Below, one piece after another: positions 37,691 through 45,630 of a DNA stretch of 64,000 nucleotides. Under the pieces are notes generated by a model that worked only from the letters and a program-made list of their open reading frames with translations, was not told where the DNA came from and did not search any database. This DNA comes from Alloalcanivorax xenomutans (lineage in GTDB: Bacteria > Pseudomonadota > Gammaproteobacteria > Pseudomonadales > Alcanivoracaceae), in contig NZ_OBMO01000004.1 of the NCBI RefSeq assembly GCF_900217905.1, forward strand, positions 124,001-188,000, read 5' to 3'. The stretch's first letter is position 1. The number at the start of each line of letters is the position of its first letter. The position numbers and the translations under genes are program-made.

Positions 37691-38303
37691 AGGCGAGAGC
37701 ACGTTGCTGTTGGTCTTCGCCAAGGCGCCAGAGCCGGGGCAGGTGAAAACCCGGTTGGCGGCTTCCTTGGGAGAGAACGCCGCGCTGGCGGCTCACCAGG
37801 CGCTGCTGGACCGGACGCTGTGTTTGGCGGCGGCGTTTCCCGGCCCGGCGGTGCTGATGCTAAACCGTGCGGAGGCCGCGACCGAGCGCCGGGCGCGGGA
37901 GCTCGGGCTGGACATCGACTACCAGCAAGGGGCGGATCTGGGCGAGCGCATGGAGCGGGCCATGGCCTGGGGGCTGGCGCGGGCGGATAGAGTGTTGCTG
38001 GTGGGCAGCGACTGTCCCGCGATGAGCCCCGACTATCTGCGGGAAGCCGCGGATACCCTGGGACAGGCGCCGGTGGTACTGGGCCCCAGCGAGGATGGCG
38101 GGTTCGTCTTGCTGGGCGGCAGTGATGCCGCGCTCTGGCGCCAGCCACTGTTCCGCCATGTGGCGATGAGTACCGATCACACCCTGGCCGATACCCTGGC
38201 GGCGCTGTCCGCCCATTGTCAGCCACGACTATTGCCGATGCTCTGGGACGTGGATTACCCGAAGGATCTGGAGCGGGCCCGGCGTCTGGGCCTGTTGTCC
38301 TGA
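37677..38303 (+). CDS. TIGR04282-type arsenosugar transferase (DUF2064)
   Basis: A 208-residue nucleotidyltransferase-like GT-A protein: LLLVFAKAPEPGQVKTRLAA at the N-terminus, VLLVGSDCPAMSPDYL with the metal-binding Asp, and GPSEDGGFVLLG. This DUF2064/TIGR04282 family is the usual third member of arsS clusters. The GTG at 37677 is chosen because the family starts at TLLLVFAKAP. No arsenic methyltransferase gene is in the window. Confidence 0.88.
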   Translation: MTRDKGESTLLLVFAKAPEPGQVKTRLAASLGENAALAAHQALLDRTLCLAAAFPGPAVLMLNRAEAATERRARELGLDIDYQQGADLGERMERAMAWGLARADRVLLVGSDCPAMSPDYLREAADTLGQAPVVLGPSEDGGFVLLGGSDAALWRQPLFRHVAMSTDHTLADTLAALSAHCQPRLLPMLWDVDYPKDLERARRLGLLS

Positions 38304-38459
38304 GCCTGTCCATGGCCGCGCTGCTTTCCACGGTCGCGGCGCCTCTTTGCCTGACACGGCAGCCCGTTTTCTCATCCATTCCGCTGAAGTCTGTGCGATA
38401 TTATGGCGCTACCATTGGCGTCACGATTGCGTTGACGCAGGGCTCAGCTGGAGTGATTG

Positions 38460-38798
38460 ATGAGCAGGCAGGAAGCAGTGGACCTGGCGGTTATCCAGGA
38501 ACTGAAAGAAGTGATGGGGGCGGATTTTCCCCGCTTGGTGGTGTCGTTCGTCAAGGATGGCGAACAGCGTTTGCGCGCGATTCAGGATGGTCTGGCCGCC
38601 GCCGATGTGGAAGTGGTGCGCCAGCAGGCTCATAGCTTCAAGGGCAGTAGTGGCAACCTCGGCGCGGTACGGGTGTCGGCGTTATGTCTGGAGATGGAAA
38701 GCGCGGCCCGCGACGGGGATCTGTCAGTGGCCGCATCCCTGTTCGACCCGTTGAAGGAGGCTTTTGAATCGGTGTGTGTGCGGTTGAAGTCACTCTGA
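38460..38798 (+). CDS. Stand-alone Hpt-domain protein
   Basis: A 112-residue all-helical protein with the histidine phosphotransfer motif AH58SFKGSSGNLGA; His58 is the expected phosphorylated residue. Free Hpt proteins relay phosphate between hybrid kinases and response regulators. ATG 38460 is preferred over the TTG immediately before it. It lies about 670 bp upstream of a GacA box and an RsmZ-like RNA, which suggests, without proving, a link to the Gac network, as HptB has in Pseudomonas. Confidence 0.85.
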   Translation: MSRQEAVDLAVIQELKEVMGADFPRLVVSFVKDGEQRLRAIQDGLAAADVEVVRQQAHSFKGSSGNLGAVRVSALCLEMESAARDGDLSVAASLFDPLKEAFESVCVRLKSL

Positions 38799-39131
38799 GG
38801 GGCGCAAAAATCGCAGGGAGGGATTTTTGACGTCGCTTGCGACGGCCCAAGGAGTGGCCGCCATGGACGGCGGACAAAAAAAACCCCTCTTCCAAAGGGG
38901 GGGGTGGAAGAGGGGGGGTTGTGAGCGCTATTTCTAGCGCCTTGGGGGGATACCTTTTCCGTTGGCTCGGCCTAATGCCCTAGCCAATCGAGATACTGTA
39001 TATCCTACAGGGAGAGCCTTCCCCCTGCTGTAAAATGCGGTGAGAGAATGTAAAAACTTCCTAGCTTGTTCGGGTGCACCGTATCCGGGGTGCAAATGGC
39101 AGGCTGGTGAAGTGAGGGTCAACCGCGATCT
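38799..39131. other. Gap between hpt and the GacA box
   Basis: Apart from the minus-strand terminator, this region has a perfect hairpin GCGCTA-TTTC-TAGCGC (38925-38940) and a 15-bp near-palindrome CTGTA-TATCC-TACAG (38996-39010). A 62-codon minus-strand reading frame (39122 to 38934, TTG start) ends inside the first hairpin; I do not recognise its product and it has no good ribosome-binding site. Confidence 0.5.
38884..38915 (-). terminator. Minus-strand intrinsic terminator without a known gene
   Basis: A perfect 11-bp stem (CCCCTCTTCCA/TGGAAGAGGGG) with a G/C-run loop is followed, on the minus strand, by eight T residues (38883-38876). On the plus strand no T-run follows. No recognised minus-strand gene lies upstream before 39131, so it implies an unannotated transcript. 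Confidence 0.8.
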
Positions 39132-39149
39132 TGTAAGCCATAGCTTACA
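39132..39149. promoter_or_regulatory. GacA upstream activating sequence
   Basis: TGTAAGCCATAGCTTACA matches the GacA box TGTAAG-N6-CTTACA perfectly, and the full palindrome extends to TTGTAAGC-N4-GCTTACAA. A third half-site TGTAAGC follows at 39153-39159. It lies about 180 bp upstream of the predicted RsmZ start, the usual distance in Pseudomonas rsm promoters. Confidence 0.85.
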
Positions 39150-39320
39150 ATGGTGTAAGCATTTTTACCAATGTTGTGTCCGCCATCTGCTCTTTCTTTC
39201 GATCTGAAAATTCTTATCTGTCTGATTTATAAGGGTTTTTTGTTTTTGTGGGGACGAGATCCATTTACTTTTTAAAGATCTTTAACCCTTGAGCGTCAGG
39301 GCGCTTGCTATAGTACTTCC

Positions 39321-39444
39321 CGTGTTCAGGGACATGAGCACAGGGAACTGCTAAGGATGGCGGACAAGGATGTCCAGGTGAGCGCAAATCGGGTAAGGAC
39401 GACTCGACGCAAAAAGGGCGGCAGGATGCCGCCCTTCTCATTTT
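39321..39444 (+). ncRNA. rsmZ: RsmZ/CsrB-type regulatory RNA
   Basis: A candidate RNA of about 124 nt that sequesters CsrA/RsmA. TATAGT (39309-39314) is the -10 box, with no good -35 box, as expected for an activator-dependent promoter with the GacA box upstream. The RNA contains seven GGA motifs, one in the loop of GGACA-AGGA-TGTCC (39362-39375), another in the loop of the terminator stem AAGGGCGGC-AGGAT-GCCGCCCTT (39414-39436). The neighbour fdxA is the same as for Pseudomonas rsmZ. Exact ends are estimates. Confidence 0.85.
39414..39444 (+). terminator. Terminator of the RsmZ-like RNA
   Basis: A 9-bp stem AAGGGCGGC/GCCGCCCTT with the loop AGGAT is followed by CTCATTTTG. The GGA in the loop makes it a probable CsrA site as well as a terminator, a feature of rsm RNAs. 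Confidence 0.8.
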
Positions 39445-39531
39445 GTGGCCACCTTCCATGGCGATGCCAGTCCGCCGCTCAGGCGGTTGGCGGTAAGACG
39501 AATCTTCGATCCGTCATGCCCGCCGTTCTCA

Positions 39532-39861
39532 CTACCACTCTCGAATCAGCTGCTCGCGCTTGTTGGCCACGCCATCCCAGTCCGCGGCGTCGTCGGGAGC
39601 GTCCTTCATCTCCGTGATATTTGGCCACTTCTCCGCCAATTCGGCATTGATTTCCAGGAATTCCTGCTGATCGTCGGGCAACTCGTCTTCCGAGAAGATC
39701 GCGTTCACGGGACACTCCGGCTCGCACAGCGCACAGTCGATGCACTCATCCGGGTGAATCACCAGAAAATTCGGACCTTCATAAAAGCAGTCCACCGGAC
39801 ATACTTCCACACAGTCCGTGTGTTTACACTTGATGCAGTTTTCACCTACTACGAACGTCAT
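39532..39861 (-). CDS. fdxA: 7Fe ferredoxin FdxA
   Basis: A 109-residue ferredoxin with [18 protein letters not shown] and [16 protein letters not shown], the cysteine pattern for one [3Fe-4S] and one [4Fe-4S] cluster of the Azotobacter FdI type. The start MTFVVGENC at 39861 has GAGG upstream. It converges on the RsmZ-like RNA and lies downstream of mutS, an arrangement shared with Pseudomonas. Confidence 0.95.
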   Translation of the reverse strand: MTFVVGENCIKCKHTDCVEVCPVDCFYEGPNFLVIHPDECIDCALCEPECPVNAIFSEDELPDDQQEFLEINAELAEKWPNITEMKDAPDDAADWDGVANKREQLIREW

Positions 39862-40000
39862 TAGCCTGTCCTCGCCAGGTGTGTTCTCTTCCACGACCGG
39901 TCCGCCCGCTATGGAAAGTCTAGCAGAGCGCCGGTTTGGGGGTCTCGGGGCCGCGCTAGTCTAGCTTCAAGGTCCCGGGCAGGCAAACCGGCTTACCCGG

Positions 40001-42556
40001 TTAAGCTAAGCTCTTCAGCCGATAAAGCAGATCCAGCGCCTGACGGGGGGTCACCTGATCGGGATCGATTTCGGCGATGGCCTCCTTGAGCGGGTCCGGT
40101 GCCGCGAACAGCTCGCTTTGCATCGGCGCCGCCGGGCGCGTGGGCGCCGGCGCCGGCGCGGGGGTGCCGGTTTCCAGTTCCAGCAGTTTTTCCGTGGCCC
40201 GCTGGATCACTGGTGCCGGCACCCCGGCCAGTTGTGCCACCTGCAGACCGTAACTGCGGCTGGCGGGCCCCTCCTGCACCCGGTGCAGGAACACGATGCG
40301 ATTGTCGTGCTCGCTGGCGGTGAGATGAGCATTGTAGACAGTGTCCAGAGTCTCCGGCAGCTGCGTCAACTCGAAATAATGGGTGGCGAACAGAGTGAAG
40401 GCGCGCAGCCGCGTGGCCAGATGTTCCGCCGCCGCCCAGGCCAGACTGAGCCCGTCGAAGGTACTGGTGCCGCGACCAATCTCATCCATCAATACCAGAC
40501 TTTCCGGCGTGGCGTTATTGAGGATGTTGGCGGTTTCCGACATTTCCACCATAAAGGTGGAGCGGCCGCCGGCCAGATCGTCGGAGGAGCCGATGCGGGT
40601 GAAGATCCGGTCCAGCGGCCCGATGCGGGCGCTGGCGGCGGGCACCGCGCTGCCGATGTGAGCGAGCAGCGCGATCAACGCGGTCTGACGCATATAGGTG
40701 GATTTACCGCCCATGTTCGGACCGGTGATGACGACCATGCGGCGGCGATCATCCAGGTGCAGGCTGTTCGGCACGAACGCCTCTTCCAGCACCTGTTCCA
40801 CCACCGGGTGACGGCCGTCGACGATCTCCAGCAGTGGTGTCTCCAGTAATTGCGGCCGTACCCAGCCGAGCGCCTCGGCGCGTTCGGCCAGGGTCGCCAG
40901 CACGTCCAGTTCGGCCACCGCCGAGGCGCAAACCTGCAACGGACCCAGATGCGCCGCCACCGTTTCGATCAACTCCTCGTAGAGCCGTTTTTCCAGCGTC
41001 AGCGCCTTGCTGGACGCGGACAGCGCCTTGTCCTCGAAGGTCTTCAGCTCCGGCGTAATAAAGCGCTCAGCGTTCTTCAGGGTCTGCCGGCGTTGATAGT
41101 CCACCGGCGCCTGCTCCGCCTCGCGGCGGGACAGCTCAATATAGTAGCCGTGGACCTTGTTGTACTTGACCCGCAGAGTGGCAAAGCCGGTGCGCTCGCG
41201 CTCGCGCTTTTCAATATCCACAAGCACCGCGCCGGCGTTCTCACTGATGGCGCGCAACTCATCCAGATCCTCGCTGTAACCGGGAGCGATGACACCGCCG
41301 TCGCGGATCAGCATGGGCGGATTCTCGATCACGGCCCGGGCCAGCAATTCGCACTGTTCCGGGAACTCGCCCAAGCGCTCATGGGCTTCGGCGAAGGCGT
41401 TGGATTCCGGCAAGGCCGCGTGCAAGGCCGGCAGCGCTTCCAGGCTGGCGCGCAGGCGGGTCAGATCGCGGGGGCGGGCGGAGCGCAGCGCCACCCGGCC
41501 GAGAATCCGTTCCATATCGCCAATCCGGTCCAGCACCTGGCGCAGCGCCTCGAAACGCCAGCCGTCACGCAAGGCATCGATACGATCCTGGCGGCCATTG
41601 AGCACGGCGCGGTCACGTAATGGCTGGTGCACCCAGCGCTTCAGCAGGCGCGCGCCCATGGCGGTGGTGGTGTTGTCCAATACCCAGGCCAGGGAATGCT
41701 GCTCCCGGCCATCCAGCGTTTCGGTCAGTTCCAGATTGCGGCGGGTGGCGGCGTCCATGGCCACGCTGTCGTCGAACGACTCCACCGCCAGACCGGTGAC
41801 ATGGGGCAGGGCGCTACGCTGCGTATCGCGGGCGTACTGCAACAGCGCGCCGGCGGCGGCCACCGCGGCGCCCGCCGGCTGCCCGAAGCCGGACAGGTCC
41901 TGCACCTGGAACTGCTTGCACAGCTGCCGCCGCGCTGCTTCCTCATCGAATTCCCACACCGGCCGGACCCGGCTGCCGGGGCGCTCCGTCAAGGCCGTCG
42001 GAAAACCGTGTGCTTCGCTCAGCAACAACTCCGCCGGCTGCCAGCGCTCGAGTAACGCCTGCAACTGCTCCTGGCCTTCCACCTGGGTCACCACGAAACG
42101 GCCGGCGGCCACATCCAGCGCCGCCGCGCCCACACGGGGGCCGTCCTCGCACAAAGCGCAAAGCAGATTGTCGCGGCGCTCTTCCATCAAGGCTTCGTCA
42201 CTCACGGTCCCCGGCGTGACGATGCGTACCACCTTGCGTTCCACTGGCCCCTTGCTGGTGGCCGGATCACCGATCTGCTCGCAGATCACCACCGACTCAC
42301 CGAGCTTCACCAACCGTGCCAGATAGCCTTCCGCCGCGTGATACGGAATCCCCGCCATCGGAATCGGCTTGCCCGCGCTTTGCCCGCGCTGGGTCAGCGT
42401 GATGTCCAGCAACCGTGCCGCCTTCTGCGCATCGCCGAAGAACAGCTCATAAAAATCCCCCATGCGGTAGAACACCAACTGGTCCGGGTGCTCGGCCTTG
42501 ATGCCAAGGTACTGCTGCATCATGGGGGTGTGGCCGGATAGATCTTCCTTTGCCAT
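40001..42556 (-). CDS. mutS: DNA mismatch repair protein MutS
   Basis: At 851 residues this is a full-length MutS. The mismatch-reading Phe-x-Glu lies in [15 protein letters not shown] near residue 37. The C-terminal ATPase has [14 protein letters not shown] (Walker A), [16 protein letters not shown] (Walker B) and [10 protein letters not shown]. The C-terminal tail carries the tetramerisation helices. It recognises mismatches with MutL. Confidence 0.98.
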   Translation of the reverse strand: MAKEDLSGHTPMMQQYLGIKAEHPDQLVFYRMGDFYELFFGDAQKAARLLDITLTQRGQSAGKPIPMAGIPYHAAEGYLARLVKLGESVVICEQIGDPATSKGPVERKVVRIVTPGTVSDEALMEERRDNLLCALCEDGPRVGAAALDVAAGRFVVTQVEGQEQLQALLERWQPAELLLSEAHGFPTALTERPGSRVRPVWEFDEEAARRQLCKQFQVQDLSGFGQPAGAAVAAAGALLQYARDTQRSALPHVTGLAVESFDDSVAMDAATRRNLELTETLDGREQHSLAWVLDNTTTAMGARLLKRWVHQPLRDRAVLNGRQDRIDALRDGWRFEALRQVLDRIGDMERILGRVALRSARPRDLTRLRASLEALPALHAALPESNAFAEAHERLGEFPEQCELLARAVIENPPMLIRDGGVIAPGYSEDLDELRAISENAGAVLVDIEKRERERTGFATLRVKYNKVHGYYIELSRREAEQAPVDYQRRQTLKNAERFITPELKTFEDKALSASSKALTLEKRLYEELIETVAAHLGPLQVCASAVAELDVLATLAERAEALGWVRPQLLETPLLEIVDGRHPVVEQVLEEAFVPNSLHLDDRRRMVVITGPNMGGKSTYMRQTALIALLAHIGSAVPAASARIGPLDRIFTRIGSSDDLAGGRSTFMVEMSETANILNNATPESLVLMDEIGRGTSTFDGLSLAWAAAEHLATRLRAFTLFATHYFELTQLPETLDTVYNAHLTASEHDNRIVFLHRVQEGPASRSYGLQVAQLAGVPAPVIQRATEKLLELETGTPAPAPAPTRPAAPMQSELFAAPDPLKEAIAEIDPDQVTPRQALDLLYRLKSLA

Positions 42557-42805
42557 ATCTGCGTTTGATCCTCGATTTCTGGCGTTTTGGGCTATACCTT
42601 TCAGGCCTGCGCGAGTTTGCTTGAAAAACGATCAATCGTGTCGGAAACGAAAGAGGAAGCATAGCAAACGGAACACCGGGCCTCTATCAGAGGGAGCGCG
42701 GAATAGTGCGGTTTGACGGGCTTCCCGTTCGACTCGATGTGAAGGTTTCAGGTATTGAAGACGCTTCACCATATCGATTGTGATACCGGTTATGGCGATG
42801 CTAAA

Positions 42806-42823
42806 ATATGACGTTTGTTATAT
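42806..42823. promoter_or_regulatory. Operator O1 of the first TetR regulator
   Basis: ATATGACGTTTGTTATAT matches 15 of 18 bases of the perfect palindrome at 43638-43655. It lies 22 bp upstream of the tetR ATG, as expected for autoregulation. Confidence 0.65.
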
Positions 42824-42845
42824 TTTCTGAATGATCGGAGAGAAG

Positions 42846-43436
42846 ATGTCTCAGTCAAAGCCAGAGGCACGCCGAAGATTGATTGCCGGTGCGGCGGAGA
42901 TGTTAAGTCGCAGGGGATTGAATGCGACCAGTATTCGCGAATTGGCCAAGTACTCAAAGGCCCCTCTCGGGTCCACTTACCACTACTTCCCCGGCGGGAA
43001 GAAGCAGGTGGTTGTGGAAGCGGTGCGCTATGTGGGGGGCAAGGTGACAGCGGTACTGGCTGAGTCATTGCAGGCGGGACCGTTGCACGGGTTGTCGGCT
43101 TTTCTGGAGCTGTGGCGAGAACAGGTTCTGAAAAGTGACTTTAAAGCCGGCTGCCCGATTCTGTCCGTGGCGGTTGAGGAGCCCGACAGTGACGAGGGGA
43201 TGGTGGCGCTTGACGCGGCCGCCAGGGTATTCGCCACCTGGACCGATGTCATGAGTCAATCCTTGCGGATGGAAGGAGTCGAAGATGAGCAGGCAAAACA
43301 GCTTGCGACCTTGATTGTTTCTTCCGTTGAGGGGACGGTGGCCCTTTGTCGTGCGCAGCGGAGCATCGAACCGTTGGACAGGGTATCCCGACAGCTGGAA
43401 TGGCTGATCGAAACGGCGATTCAGAGCAAAACCTGA
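42846..43436 (+). CDS. TetR family regulator of the crotonase/VOC unit
   Basis: A 196-residue TetR protein. The HTH (about 10-55) reads RRRLIAGAAEMLSRRGLNATSIRELAKYSKAPLGSTYHYFPGGKKQVV, the LmrA/YxaF-like subtype. The C-terminal ligand domain carries CPILSVAVEE. ATG 42846 is preferred because GGAG lies about 6 bp upstream; an in-frame ATG at 42831 is possible. Matching palindromes before this gene and before the next one suggest that it represses both. Confidence 0.9.
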   Translation: MSQSKPEARRRLIAGAAEMLSRRGLNATSIRELAKYSKAPLGSTYHYFPGGKKQVVVEAVRYVGGKVTAVLAESLQAGPLHGLSAFLELWREQVLKSDFKAGCPILSVAVEEPDSDEGMVALDAAARVFATWTDVMSQSLRMEGVEDEQAKQLATLIVSSVEGTVALCRAQRSIEPLDRVSRQLEWLIETAIQSKT

Positions 43437-43637
43437 CACGGCACACAGCAGAGCAAGTCCCATTAAACCGTTGCCTGGCGCCAATCCGGAAACCTGATTC
43501 CATGGTTGCCGGGCGATTCCGCCTCCGTCTCGACACACCTTCCTCTATTTCCTTCGGGTAATGCCGCCAGAGATTACCTTGATGAGCCATGTTGCCGACT
43601 GTCCGGCCTGAGCTTGTGGTGATGCTGTTTCTTCTTG

Positions 43638-43655
43638 ATATAACGATCGTTATAT
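43638..43655. promoter_or_regulatory. Operator O2, perfect 18-bp palindrome
   Basis: ATATAACGATCGTTATAT is a perfect palindrome 50 bp upstream of the crotonase start. O1 and O3 are imperfect copies. Confidence 0.75.
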
Positions 43656-43669
43656 ACTAGGCTTTTTGA

Positions 43670-43687
43670 ATATTACAGTCGTTATAT
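43670..43687. promoter_or_regulatory. Operator O3
   Basis: ATATTACAGTCGTTATAT matches O2 at 15 of 18 positions and is 32 bp further downstream (three helical turns), between O2 and the crotonase ribosome-binding site (TGGAGAG). Confidence 0.65.
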
Positions 43688-43705
43688 TTCTGGAGAGATC
43701 TGAAG

Positions 43706-44503
43706 ATGAGTGAAGCAAACAGTGGAACAGGCCGCGTTAGCCGGGAGCGGCGTGGAAATATTCTTCTGCTGGGCCTGGATCGGGCGGGCAAACGTAATGC
43801 TTTCGATAGCGCCATGCTGGCCGACCTCGCCCTGGCTCTGGGGGAATACGAGCGCGACCCTGATCTGCGCTGCGCCGTATTGTTCGCCCATGGTGAGCAC
43901 TTCACCGCCGGTCTGGATTTGATGGAGCTGGGCCCCAAGCTGGCTGGTGGTGGTTTTCAGTATCCGGATGAGGGGATCGATCCCTTTGGTGTCTCCCGGC
44001 CGAGACGTAGCAAGCCTTTGATCGCGGCTGTTCAGGGTATGTGCTGGACCGCGGCCATTGAATTGGCCCTCAGCGCTGATGTTGCGATTGCCGCTTCAAA
44101 TGCCCGTTTCGCGCAGATGGAAGTGATGCGTGGTATTGCGCCGGCCGGTGGCGCCACGGTGCGCTTCCCGCAAGTGGCCGGGTGGTCGAATGCCATGCGC
44201 TATATGTTGACGGGTGAAGAATTCTCGGCTGAAGAAGCGTACCGACTGGGTTTGGTCAGTGAAGTGGTTGAGCCCGGTCAGGAACTGGATCGTGCTATTG
44301 AAGTGGCCGAACGGATTGCGAAAGCCGCGCCATTGGGGGTTAAAGCTACCCTGGTTTCAGCCAATGCGGCCCGTTATGAGGGTGATGAAGCAAGTTTGGC
44401 TATGTTAACGGAACAGTTACTCCAACTGATGAAAAGTGAGGATGTACGTGAGGGTGTCATGGCGATGATGCAAAAGCGCGAGCCCGTCTTTGCCGGAAAA
44501 TAG
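43706..44503 (+). CDS. Crotonase / enoyl-CoA hydratase family protein
   Basis: A 265-residue crotonase-fold protein with both oxyanion-hole segments, HFTAGLDLMELG and QGMCWTAAIELALSADVAIA, and glutamates at the positions of the two hydratase acids (IELALS and QMEVMRG). It therefore could act as a hydratase or isomerase on an acyl-CoA; the substrate is unknown. It starts the crotonase-tautomerase-like-VOC run behind operators O2 and O3 and is followed after 8 bp by the next gene. Confidence 0.88.
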   Translation: MSEANSGTGRVSRERRGNILLLGLDRAGKRNAFDSAMLADLALALGEYERDPDLRCAVLFAHGEHFTAGLDLMELGPKLAGGGFQYPDEGIDPFGVSRPRRSKPLIAAVQGMCWTAAIELALSADVAIAASNARFAQMEVMRGIAPAGGATVRFPQVAGWSNAMRYMLTGEEFSAEEAYRLGLVSEVVEPGQELDRAIEVAERIAKAAPLGVKATLVSANAARYEGDEASLAMLTEQLLQLMKSEDVREGVMAMMQKREPVFAGK

Positions 44504-44511
44504 GCGGAACG

Positions 44512-44982
44512 ATGACCATCATCAGAGTCACGACCCCGCAAGGGCGTCTGAACACAGATCAGAAAAGAGCGTTAGCGACGACATTGACCGACGCTGTCCT
44601 GGTGCCGGAAGTGGGGCAGCCCATGCCTCCCGCCCGTGTGGGTTTCCAGGTTCATTTTAATGAACTCAATACCGACAGTATGGCGATTAATGGCGAGTTG
44701 CTTTCGGATGAGCAGGCGGACGTTGTGACAATTGATATTGCCGTCATGGCGGCGGCCTGGCCGGCGGAGGTCCGGACGGAAGTCATTCGCCGTGTTCTGG
44801 CCGCACTGGCGGAAGCCTGTGACATGAGTGCCCCTGGCCCGCTGTGGTGGGTGAACTTCCGTGTCATTGATGAAGGCAGTTGGGGCTCCCGCGGCGATGT
44901 GCTGTCGATCCTGGATCTTCTGGATACCGGTGTGTTCACGGATGAAAGAAAGGAAGCCATCAAGGCGGCACTGAACATATAG
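44512..44982 (+). CDS. Tandem tautomerase-like protein
   Basis: A 156-residue protein that appears to contain two beta-alpha-beta units of the 4-oxalocrotonate tautomerase fold: residues 1-62 (TIIRVTTPQGRLNTDQKRALATTLTDAV...RVGFQVHFNE) and about 70-156 (VVTIDIAVMAAAWPAEVRTEVIRRVLAALAEA). The residue after Met is Thr, not the catalytic Pro of true tautomerases, so the chemistry may differ or be lost. It lies 8 bp after the crotonase gene. The family call is tentative. Confidence 0.6.
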   Translation: MTIIRVTTPQGRLNTDQKRALATTLTDAVLVPEVGQPMPPARVGFQVHFNELNTDSMAINGELLSDEQADVVTIDIAVMAAAWPAEVRTEVIRRVLAALAEACDMSAPGPLWWVNFRVIDEGSWGSRGDVLSILDLLDTGVFTDERKEAIKAALNI

Positions 44983-45089
44983 TCGTCATTCGGTGCTCTT
45001 GCCTTGTTGGACTGCCGTTGAAAGAGATGGCCAGGAAAGCATGACATTAAAAGAATGAATCATTTTCGGTGAGTCTGGAGAGATGCATC

Positions 45090-45542
45090 ATGAGTAACGA
45101 ATGGCAGTATCCCTACGGAAGTAATCAGCGCTACCACCTGCAGCATGTCCATATCTTTGCTTCAAATATCAACGAGACGATCGACTTCTATACAAGATGG
45201 TTCGATGGCGAGGTGGTATGGGATGGTGACGTCGCCGGTGCCCGTAATGTCTTTATGAAAATCGGTATTGGTGCACTGCATCTCTACGATCAACCTCCCA
45301 GAGGGGAAGGAAAGAACGCGGTGCACCATCTTGGAATGCAAGTGGTTGGCATCGAGGAGATCTATGAAAGGATGAAGGAGGCGGGGCTTCATATTCCCAA
45401 TCCGATTCGGAAGTTGGGCGGAGGTGGCGGTTACTTCATGTTGGGGGCTCCCGACAATGTGGTGATTGAGATGTTCGAGCCCGGAGCAACCCGGGATGAA
45501 GTAGTCAGAAGCTACTATGGATTGACGAAAAAGCAGGGCTGA
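45090..45542 (+). CDS. VOC family (glyoxalase-like) protein
   Basis: A 150-residue vicinal-oxygen-chelate fold protein. The two beta-alpha-beta-beta modules start at LQHVHIFASNINETIDFYTRWF and HHLGMQVVGIEEIYERMKEAG. Candidate metal ligands are the His in HVHIF, His in ALHLYD or HHLGMQ and Glu in VVIEMFEP. Members include dioxygenases, lyases, isomerases and epimerases. The ATG at 45090 has GGAG upstream. The 107-bp gap before it may carry its own promoter, but it is probably part of the same unit. Confidence 0.82.
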   Translation: MSNEWQYPYGSNQRYHLQHVHIFASNINETIDFYTRWFDGEVVWDGDVAGARNVFMKIGIGALHLYDQPPRGEGKNAVHHLGMQVVGIEEIYERMKEAGLHIPNPIRKLGGGGGYFMLGAPDNVVIEMFEPGATRDEVVRSYYGLTKKQG

Positions 45543-45630
45543 TCGCGTTGACCCGATCAATACATGGGAAATAGCGGGAGAGACAAGATTATGGAAAAAG
45601 GAAAGTGATCGGCTGTCCCGCGTTACTGAT

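Noticed and set aside
38996..39010. CTGTATATCCTACAG as a LexA or lux box
   Set aside because: It is one base too short for the 16-bp LexA or lux-box core and no SOS or quorum gene is adjacent.
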